A DNA stretch of 64,000 nt from Diphasiastrum complanatum (taxonomy: Eukaryota > Streptophyta > Lycopodiopsida > Lycopodiales > Lycopodiaceae): the NCBI GenBank assembly GCA_029204225.1, contig CM055098.1, positions 19,435,303 to 19,499,302 on the forward strand. Direction: 5' to 3'. This document shows positions 55,023 to 64,000 of the stretch, piece after piece; position 1 is the first letter of the stretch; each line of letters opens with the position of its first letter. Under the pieces are notes generated by a model that saw nothing but the letters and a program-made list of their open reading frames with translations, had not been told where the DNA came from and ran no database searches. The position numbers and the translations under genes are program-made.

Positions 55023-56458
55023 TGGTATCAGAGCTATGATAGTCCTGCGTGCCTGATCAGTGGATGCAGCTTGTCACAGGCTCCGGAATGAAGTGAAAAA
55101 GTCCTTCACAAGAGGTGAAAGCTTGGAGAGACAAAAATGACAAATCACAAGGCATACAAGCTCTACAACCTAGACACTCAGAAAACATTCATGAGCAAAG
55201 ATGTCATCTTTCTGGAAGACCAATTTTTCAACCACAAAGAGAAAGCTGCAGCATATTCCGACCCAAGTGGGTCGAACAGTCAAAAATCGATCCTGTCTCA
55301 GAAAATGAGTCAGAATCTCAACGGATCGAATCACATCAGATGATCAAATTTCAACTCAGAAGATCGAATTGATCCAAATAGCCTCCATCCCGGTTCATGG
55401 ATGATCCAGCCTGCTACTTTGTGCAAGAACTCAACACTATTTCAGAGACAAAGTCAACCTGATGCTGACTAATGCAAAGCAGAAGAGGACACCAAAATTT
55501 GCATTTCTAAATGAGAATGGTTTCTATCCAAACTCGGCAGACTCGAATATTCACTTCAAGTATGTATCGGATTTCTTCATCAACACTCTTTATGTAGATG
55601 ACACTCTACTATTCAGTAGCAATCTGAAACTGATGAAGGATCTGAAATGCATATTAGCACTAGAGTACAAAAAACTGATATGGTCCCAGCCCACTGTAGT
55701 CTCGAAATTCAAAAATCGATCTAGCAGGACAAATTTCCAAAAGCAGATTACTTCACAAAGGCTCTGTCAAAGGAGCACCATCTCAAATTCAAAGACATGT
55801 TGAATCTGAAAATCAAAAGTTTTCAGGATCCACATTAAGCGGGAGTGTTGGAATTCGATGCTCAGCCTCAAATCCATTCATTAATGAGCATCATGAAAAA
55901 CTAGAAACAGACGGCACAATTTTCTAAACAAAGGATCAAAAAATTCAGTGTCAAATTTTCTAGAATTTTTCAATACCGGATCAAATCAAAATATTCTACA
56001 TTTTTCGAGTCAGTGTTTTTCGAGTCATTGTACATTTTTTCGATACTTGTAAATTTCGAATTGTCGGCCGACCCAACGACTTCGTGTTGACAGTCCGCCC
56101 ACTTTGTACATGCATGAACTGCGATGAGGCGGTTGTAATAACTGCAACAAAAAGTAGTAGTAGACATTTTGTAGATATCAATCCTAGAATCTTCATCAAA
56201 AAACTTCTTCTGATTATTCGAGTTTCTGTAGCCAACGTTATCACACTCAACGACTGTAAGCTGAAGTTATCACTTCAAGCAATTGTACTCATTGTTGATA
56301 TTAATCATAGTGCAATTTTAGTCTCACTACTGTATCGTTCATTTGAGCATTTGTCTGAATCATTCATTTTGATTATTTTGCTTGTTGTCTGTTGTGCTTT
56401 CGATCTTACACACTAAGTTTGCTCATCAACTTCCGCTCATTCCCACTGATTTTCAACA
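55023..56458 (+). mobile_element. Short internally deleted copia element with intact 3' LTR
   Basis: A primer site tggtatcagagc lies at 55023-55034, right after a truncated 5' LTR ending ca. The inside is only about 820 bp: KTFMSKDVIFLEDQFF (integrase end), INTLYVDDTLLFSSNLKLMK (RT with YVDD), and ADYFTKALSKEHHLKFKDML (RNase H end). A polypurine tract aagcgggag (55837-55845) and an LTR at 55846-56458 follow. Confidence 0.88.
55846..56458 (+). repeat. Copia LTR, 613 bp (TGTTG...CA)
   Basis: It starts tgttggaattcgatgc just after the polypurine tract and ends ttttcaaca. A second primer site, tggcatcagagc, follows at once (56459-56470), so this LTR acts as both the 3' LTR of one element and the 5' LTR of the next leader. 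Confidence 0.85.
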
Positions 56459-56689
56459 TGGCATCAGAGCCTCTGTTTTGATCAGAGCTCCTCTAATCCG
56501 ATATCAGTCAATCAATTATGATAAACCATCAATTTGCGACAGACCTTTGGGTTGAAAGTAGACCATGGGTCGAAATAGGCTTGATTCGTATCCAAGCCAA
56601 AACTTGAAATACCCTTAGGGATGAAGACATGGTTGAAAATAGTCTCTGGGTCAAAATGAGTGCCTGGGTCGAATTTATATAGATGCAAT

Positions 56690-56930
56690 TTGACCATTCA
56701 ATCCAAGCTAGGGATCGATTTCAATTTTGAATATCAATTTTGATCTTTTGTTCAAAATTAGTCTTGAAAATTTATAAGTATCACAAAGTGGATTTGCACT
56801 TGAACCTCAATATCCAACAGTCCCCCTTAATGTGAATCCTAAAAATTTGCGATCTTCATATTTAAAATATGATTGTCCTTTGGTAGTGCTTTGGTGACGT
56901 AATCTGCTTCCAGAATCTTTGTTATGCAAA
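56690..56930 (-). mobile_element. Second copia family, RNase H end and LTR start, minus strand
   Basis: On the minus strand, EADYVTKALPKDNHILNMKI is followed by a stop, the polypurine tract ttaaggggga and tgttggatattgagg (LTR start at 56819). The rest of the LTR is lost to the left and the inside to the right is not recognisable. It faces the plus-strand copia next to it. Confidence 0.75.
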
Positions 56931-58204
56931 AAAAGAGACATGGCTTTCAATGGGGACAACGATGCCGATTCATCTTTAGACTCTTTTGGTGGGATTGACC
57001 TCTTGTCAAAAATGAAACCAACAATAAGAGATCTCAGAAAATCTAGCTACCATAGTTAATAGGTAAAACCTAGCTACAATAGTCGCCATGAACTCTCTCT
57101 TCTTCTAAAACTCCCCTTAAAATTTATCTATATGAGGGCTATTTTAGACCTGTTGTACAAATCTTCCAACAATCAAGAAATAAAAATGTGTAGTAGTAGT
57201 CATATGAATAAATTATAGTTAGCTTTTTCCAAGCACAAAAACTATCATTGCATTTGAAATATAAAATGTACCTTATTTGAGACCTTCTTAGATGAAAAAC
57301 TTGTCTTTCAAACTTGGATTCTTGGGACAACAAGAATGCCTTAGAGTAGACAATTCGCCCTTCTTGATGATTATTCTTGTCGTGATAAGCATTTGTTGTT
57401 TGACTTTTTTTAAACCAAGAACAAACCACAAAGTTCATTGTTTGTCTTCTAGCAACAACAATAGGGCTTGTAGTGCCAACTATATATCCTTGCGTTCCCA
57501 TCTATAAATTCAACACTTTTACTAAAATTTATTGTCAAAAAACTATTCAACAAGAATGAGTTGGCACGCGAGATAAGAGATTGCTTCATATACATGAAAA
57601 ATGGACACATATATCGATTCATTATGAAAGATGGGCTGTGACCCAATTCTTTGTGTTTTGCATGTGTATTATGCATCTCCATTGTTATCACGCGAGGCCC
57701 CCATGGGCCAATGATTTTGATGCATTCCCTAAATAGTTTCGTGCATTTAAAAAAGTAAGGTCTGTAACGAATCCATTGCAAAAATAGAGGGTTTTGTTTA
57801 ACCTGCAATCAAAAGAGTCACAGAGGGTTAAAAGCTCATCCTCTAGAGACCCAAGGTATGGAATATGTATTTCTTCCGACAAAATCTTCCTCGACTTGGA
57901 TGATGCAATAGCTATGGTGCGCCATCTCTCCACCAAGTTGCCCCTTTCTACCGAGTGTGAACATATATATGACAATGAACAACATGTATGCGATGAATTC
58001 AGTAGGCCCTGTTTGGACATGAAATATGCTTGAATATATTCTCTCTTTTGTAGAACATGTTAATTTGTCCCACTCCCAAATTTTAGTCCATGAGAACCAA
58101 TTATTAGCATTCATTGACTATATATATTGTCTTGGAAAAGGTTAACCATAATTATCATGCCTTGACGTTCGTCTCGGTTGCACATAAGGGTAAACAAAAG
58201 CGCA

Positions 58205-58590
58205 AAGGGTCCTAGTGGCAAACTAGCAATAAGCGAAGGATGGTACTTGCACGACAACTAAGCGTGCAAGCAAGGCCCCACCGTCATCCAAAGGTGAGAA
58301 TCCCAGCCATATGCACAATCGTGGATGGTTCTACACCTTCCAATAAGGGTGGGCCCTTATTGATTCAAAATGGGCCACCATAAGTAGCAAAATACCCTCC
58401 CCAAGAAGCAAGCCCTAGTGCCAAACTAGCAATAAGTGGAGGAGGGTGTTTTGCATTGCAATTAAGGGTGTGGGCACGGTCCCGCTCTCTTCCAACACGG
58501 CAAGAAACAAAATCATAAATAAGGTTGGGCCCTAGGTAATAGGTAGTCGTTGGATGTAGGCATGCTAACTGCCGGTAGCAAGCTTGCTCC
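58205..58590. repeat. Diverged tandem duplication of about 200 bp
   Basis: Two units share cctagtg.caaactagcaataag, a gca..caa.taag or gcg.gc-rich block, and a gggccct motif near the end. No gene is seen around them. Confidence 0.6.
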
Positions 58591-58774
58591 AAACAAATAT
58601 AGGGCACAATTGACCAGTGGTTGAATGCCACATCATCTGATTTTAAGAAAAGATGTGTGTTAAGGTGTGTAATGTCTTTGCTCTTAACGAATGAGAAGCG
58701 TGCCACATCGACAAATATCCTCTCGACGTCAATTACAAACGCATGCCTCCATAACAAGCCGTTTAACCAAGCAA

Positions 58775-59260
58775 CAGATGCCACGTGGTCTCATGCAAAA
58801 AAAGCATAAACTCTTCTTATTTTTTTTCTCTTGAAGCATAAAGTACTTTTGATTCGGAATCTTCTCGATACACTTTTCTCATCTTTAATGGCACGGATTA
58901 GTTCAACGCTCAAACGGCTGCATTTCAATAAACGTTCAGATTTTGCCACGTTAACCATTCGGAGAGGGTCCAAGTGTCGATCTGACACGTGGCAAAAATC
59001 TAGGTGGTCGAGTGTCATGTATGTAGCGCCACTAAGCCAGCCCCCATTGCGTTTCCTCCCCAAGAGGACACAGAAAAGCACGGGGTTGCAAAGCGAAGAC
59101 GGACATCTGACACAGATTGATCCATCCATCGGTAGGGCAGTAGAGCGTTGGCCGATTGCGCTCCTGTGGAAAGACATCACCAGCCATGCAGGCCTCCCAT
59201 TTACTGTTGGAGGAGCCGATCCGGCTGGCCTCCATCTTGGAGCCCTCACCTTCGGTAAAT
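58775..59260. promoter_or_regulatory. G-box-bearing, G/C-richer block of unknown role
   Basis: CACGTG cores lie at 58781-58790 and 58984-58993. The segment about 58983-59018 is an inverted homologue of 50036-50075 (ccacctagattttgccacgt). Downstream, 59040-59255 is richer in G/C than the surroundings and open in the plus frame (SHAGLPFTVGGADPAGLHLG), ending at a donor-like cggtaaat. It could be a first exon or another repeat; I do not recognise the protein. Confidence 0.3.
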
Positions 59261-59867
59261 ATACATACATATTCTTTGGTTTGAACTCTTTGCATCTTTT
59301 CCCAATCTCACATCATTGCAATTGGATGTTTACATTTTCTCATGCTTTCAAGAGTTTGTCCTTTGTGGCGCGGCTTTTTTAGGAGCTCTGAAGTTTCTAA
59401 CTGCTTTCTGGATTCACATGAGAGATCGAGTTTAGCTTCATGGTACCGTTTGAATGGTTAGAGATGATATGTCTGATGGTTGAGTTATTGTAGAAGATAT
59501 GGAGCCGTAATAGTTTGGCTTTAGTGTGCCCCGTCACCAGAGCGTGGACCTCATGTGAAAGAATTGAGACTCTACAGATTTGTGTATTAAAGTCATTTCA
59601 ATTAGCTCCAAACTAGAGATCATAAAGTTTGCTAGTGACCTGCTCAGATATACTATTCAAAACATCCAACAACTCTCTTATATAGTGTCATGATAGCCAA
59701 GATAATGTTTCAAGAAAAATGAAGATGATGTAGCCTTATAAGCATATGTCGAGGGACAGAGTCAAATGCATGCCTGAAATTACTCTTCTACACCTGGCCT
59801 TCTCAATGAGTGAGCTGAGAATGTCATGAAAGGAAGGGGGGGGGGAGAAAAGCCTAGGGGCAAGAGA

Positions 59868-60990
59868 GAAAGCTGCATTGATGTCTTTTTCAAGCCAAGA
59901 GGCATACAAGACGGAAGAAGTACATCCAAGTATGATAGAAACTTGACGGATCAGTGTCGTCGAAACAAACTTACTATACTATCCAAATTACTGAAACGAA
60001 GAAATAACCACTAAGAAGAGAGAGAGTTATAGGTCATGATTATGGTAATGAGGCCATTTACATATTCAACTGGACAACTCTGCATTTCTCTAACTTTGCT
60101 CTAACTCAATCAAATCTACACTCTCAATATTAGCTTTTGGCTTAATGAATGTAGTCCTCTTTGTTTGATGGTGTCAGCCTTCAAAAGAAAGGTTCCTTCT
60201 CGAGCCATCAGCTCCTTGTATCACAAGCAATCATGCAAACCAGGCAAAGCACGAGTACTGGAGCAATAGATTGACATGGGCGTCTAAGGACGTCTACCCA
60301 TGGAACCTCCTTGTCTTGTTGTTCTTTGTTTTCATAGATTGTTGGTATGCTATCTTTAGTCTCTGTGACCTCTTTCGTAACATTTGCTTTGGAGGATTCG
60401 AGTCGTTGAATGCGTGAATGCAACTGTTGGATAGTCACATGTTGAGCATCGATCACCGTCTTATGATATTGCGTGTATATCTAATTTGTGTCTTCACATT
60501 GTAGAGGGATCAGAGGAGATATAGGGATGGCATGAGGCAGATCAGATCTAGACACTGGAGAAGGCGTAGCTGGAGAAGGCATTGAAATTGAAGTGATGGA
60601 ATCCAAAAAAGATGGTGCGGTTGGAGGTGTTGCCTATGATTCTGCAAGCTATCAAGGAGTGGAGCTCAGGCGTTGAAATTAAAGTGATGGAATCCGAAAA
60701 AGATGGTGTGGTTGGAGGTGTTACCTGGGATTCTGCTAGCAGGGAGTGGAGTTCCCCCTGCCACTTGCTTTCCTATTCTTGGCCATTTCTACGATCTGCA
60801 AAGGAGCGAGGTATAGCTTGCAAACAAAGGTATCTATAGGCAGACAACGATCAACATTTTGCTTCTGAGCAACGGTTGGCGGATTCAAGAAATAGCCAAC
60901 GATGGATCACAACCAGCCAGCGATGAGGTGCAGCTGCGATAGAGCAGTCAATGATGAATGAGCAGGAAGATGGCAGCTAGCGATCATGGC

Positions 60991-60995
<5 letters not shown>
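59868..60995 (-). mobile_element. LINE copy with ORF1 remnant between GA tracts
   Basis: The 3' end (59868-59910) carries gagagaaagctgcattgatg and a weak stem gccaagaggc, as in the array at 12-18 kb. An ORF1-like coiled-coil scrap lies at 60208-60456 (MIDAQHVTIQQLHSRIQRLE). The 5' edge meets a (GA)45 run at 60996. All of ORF2 is missing. Confidence 0.75.
60590..60745. repeat. Direct repeat inside the LINE 5' part
   Basis: ttgaaatt.aagtgatggaatcc.aaaaagatggtg.ggttggaggtgtt occurs twice with a period of about 90. It may be 5' UTR repeats of the LINE, comparable to the repeats at 18117-18325. Confidence 0.6.

Positions 60996-61084
<89 letters not shown>
60996..61084. repeat. (GA)45 microsatellite
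   Basis: A long pure run on the 5' side of the LINE copy at 59868-60995. On its right is unrelated sequence (taaaacatttcacatag). Confidence 0.95.
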
Positions 61085-61086
<2 letters not shown>

Positions 61087-63400
61087 AAACATTTCACATA
61101 GTCCTTCTTGACAAGTCAAGACCAAACCCTTTGAACCCTTTTATTTTATAGCATAACATGTTAAAACAAAACATTATAGAAGTCTTACAGTATAAGGTAC
61201 CATAAAGCGAAACAAGTTTTAGGATACTCAGCTGTTACCTACCACCATCCCACAACACAAAACCGCATGAGTTAGTACAGTGGGGAAGACAGGTGTCATA
61301 GCTAAGCATCAATTGTTATCCATGTCCGAAACAAGATTTCACTACTTCATCAGCATAAATTCAGTTGCATATCATTCGTCCAATCTTCCCAACCACAGTC
61401 TAATTATTAGCAATACGTTATGCCCTAAGTACGAAACCGTATCAGGGTAGAATTCTTACTGATCAGTTTCAGGGCATAAGCAACGTATGAAATTTCAAGA
61501 GTAACTTTAACATATGTATGAAGCAATCATTTTCCTTCAACAAGTACAAAATAGGTACGGTTCAAATATAGCATTAGGTGTCAGGGCAGATCCGAGCCAT
61601 ACTGACCCATTGAACTCTATGACTCCTTATTAAGTCCCATGCCATCTAAGCTTCCATGAACCAAAACCTATTCACAAGTCTAGCATACTAACTGCTACCA
61701 TATTTTGTTTACCTAGCAGTTCTACGTCTTGTGATTGCATCGTTCTACGTTAAAACATCAAGAATTTTAGTTAGCACTCACTATTTTGTTGAATGGGAGG
61801 TAACATACAATCCAACCCTAAATTTTAATACTTTTCGTTTGAATTGGAAGATTAATACCATTTCTTATATTCGTGTCACTTTCTATTGTAAGAAACCCTA
61901 AATAAACGTCTTCATGAGAATACTGTAGTTTCCAAAGCTGGTATTCAATCCGAAGTTTAGTATACCTTCATACTTGTATGCGTGGTGAAGACATATCTTG
62001 AGAACTACCCATTCTCCAACAAGTAGGCAGTACACCCTCCTTATATACTAATGATTCAATACAAAAATCATCGGTTAAAAATGCATGCCTATCGTTTGAA
62101 ACCATCCTTTTAGCATGAAGTATACTAAACCCTAATTGCATAGCATGATGGCAATCGTAAACAAGCGACTTACTCTTGACAAGTATCATGTATTTAAGCA
62201 TATCATCGGCTAGCTCACAAGTATTTCACTATCCCATAAACCATCTGTGAAATGCTTTTCAGCAAACCCTAATCGTTTGTTTACTCAAATTTGATTCAAA
62301 TAAACTTTATGAGACAATTTATGTACATTCTTCATGGATTCATCCATTATAGCAAAAAAAAACAGCTATTGGAAGGGTGGCCCACTTCCCTTTTGGTAGT
62401 GCACCATCATACTAATGTAAGTAAGCATTATTAGCCTGGAATTTTTTTGTAGTATGGTGATTTCCCTCAAGGACCACCAGCGACTAGCTACAATCCATAA
62501 AAAATGTCATTTGAAGCATGAGAAGTACCTTCAATTTGGGCGCTATACCCTGCTGAGGCAGCGCACTACAACAAGTAAAAAAATTGCTTCCGAAGAAGCC
62601 TTGAATGGCTGCCTACCACAAGTCACCATGTCTTTAGTTAGCCTACTAATCAAATCTGCAGAAGAGAGTTCTATTCTTTATAATGGTGCTACATACAAGA
62701 ACAAAAAGCAGTAGCTTGATGTCTAGCAATCATAAAAGTACCTGTAACAACTCCAAGGACCTTTGCAAATTTGTGTTACTCTTCCATAACCAAAACCTAG
62801 CTGTAGCTTGCTGCAAAAGTGCGCCTATCTAGTGCGGAAGTGCGGTACACAATGCATCAAATTATTGGATCTAGATACGCTAATATGAATCACAGACAAT
62901 GCAACAATCAAGCCTATAAGAATGTACAGCGCAAAGATCAGAATTGGAAGAACATAACATCTTTTGTATTTTGTTTTCTTAAGAGTGAGTTGACAGTGCA
63001 TCAGCCTGACGCTCCTCTTACAATTACGTTGTTCATTATTGACAATGTTTTCTTCTCCTTTCTCTAATCGTTTAATATATTCCTCTGATTTTTGTTCTAT
63101 AATTATGTTCCACCAGATGGTATTAAAAGACAACTTAGCTAATCATTACAAGAGAGGTTTAGGCTAAACTCTTAGTTAACTACATCTCTCCTCTTGTAAC
63201 ATTCCTTAAGGTTGAGCGTGACAGGTTGAAACCTCACGACCGACAAGCTATGGCCCAATAATTCGAGTCGCCCGACGGTTCATTTGCTCAAAGTTCGTCT
63301 TCAGCACTTGTGTAGGAATTCGATAGTTTAGTGTCGATGTTGTGCCGATTTGTCATCCGTTCGGGGAATGCTAGAGAAGGGTTGCATGAGTTCACCATCT
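61085..63400. other. No gene recognised
   Basis: A/T-rich sequence with only short open frames and no motif that I know. No LTR or LINE end was recognised between 61200 and 63150. Confidence 0.5.
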
Positions 63401-63404
63401 CTAA

Positions 63405-63625
63405 CACTCCCTCTTGAACGATGTAACCTTTCTCTTCATCCAATTTCGATAGATCTTTTGTGCTTCGTAAATAGTGGTTTGTCTAGCGGCTTGGTTAGCA
63501 GGTCTCCAATCATATCTTCCGATCTCACGAACTAGACACAAAGCTCTCCCTTCGAGATCAGATCTCGAACATGATGGCTGCAAATCCCTAGCTTGTGACC
63601 GTATCCAGCAGGATCCGAACTCCAT
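63405..63625 (-). mobile_element. Third copia family, RNase H end with LTR start
   Basis: On the minus strand: HHVRDLISKGELCVSFVRSE then DMIGDLLTKPLDKPLFTKHK (one frame change), a stop, a purine tract aagagggag, and tgttagagatgg as the LTR start near 63405. T.D..TKPL is the usual copia RNase H ending. The LTR should run left towards about 63180, but its far end was not found. Confidence 0.75.
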
Positions 63626-64000
63626 CCTGGACAGTGTCCCATACCACTGCCTAGGCTCTTAGCCATCTCCTGCCTCAAGCTAGCATACATCCTGGGTGTG
63701 CACACGCTCTCCATCCACCTCCTCCTAGGTAGATAGAATGGATGGCCAATGAGTCCTCCTCCCCTTGTATACCTCCAAGGAGAGAGACTCCAAGCCATGT
63801 GCATGTTGAAGAGTAATGCCTATTTTACCCCTTTGGCTAAGCATTAGTTAAGTTGTAAGTTGTACATAACTCATGGGGCATGTTATTAAATAAATACATG
63901 AGATCCCCCCTTTTGTAAGTTGAGTAAATCAGTGCAAGTGGCCCACTTGGCCAAGTAGCTCACTCCTATGGTTGACACCTAGACCTTCTATGCATGTAAA

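Noticed and set aside
57139-57501. 120-codon minus-strand frame (QGYIVGTTSPIVVARRQTMN)
   Set aside because: It seemed plausible at first, but no family was recognised and no splice context exists.

Overview
The window is nuclear DNA of a land plant. Evidence: two intron-rich plant genes, long introns full of retrotransposons, several plant-type LTR-element families, and very many (GA)n microsatellites. The size of the introns and the make-up of the LINEs suggest a fern or another large-genome, non-seed plant. That placement is an inference I could not test.

Only two host genes are clear, both on the minus strand. (1) APC4, a subunit of the anaphase-promoting complex, starts at 38119 and runs left past position 528, off the window edge, so the gene is at least 37.6 kb long. 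I could join 15 to 16 exons; the phases agree from exon 1 to exon 12. One intron has a GC donor. (2) A BTB/NPH3-family gene (NRL type, 626 codons in four coding exons) lies at 46041-49063, with a likely 5' UTR exon ending at 49710. It is upstream of APC4, in the same direction, about 8 kb away.

The rest is mostly mobile DNA. Inside APC4 introns: a decayed Ty3/gypsy element with two LTRs (about 5870-9801); a head-to-tail pile of LINE copies (12235-18605), each copy flanked by (GA)n tracts; a palindromic TIR element (20811-21232); a gypsy primer-site relic (about 23250); a LINE fragment (23423-24796) abutting a hAT transposon whose transposase introns can still be read (24845-26544); another LINE 3' end (about 28700-28870); and an old LINE copy on the plus strand (about 33440-35690).

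Right of the NPH3 gene lie three 85-bp tRNA-like SINE copies (48876-50846; the first is in NPH3 intron 1), a plant LINE zinc-finger tail (51060-51440), a nest of Ty1/copia relics (52040-56930), a LINE with ORF1 remnants between GA tracts (59868-60995), and a further copia end (about 63400-63620).

The most interesting signal is the LINE family. Its 3' ends share a small stem-loop whose arms vary in a compensating way, followed by (TC)n. Successive copies sit inside (GA)n/(TC)n tracts. This points to a plant LINE that targets microsatellites, which would also explain how arrays of these elements grow. No rRNA, functional tRNA, CRISPR array or organellar insertion was recognised.
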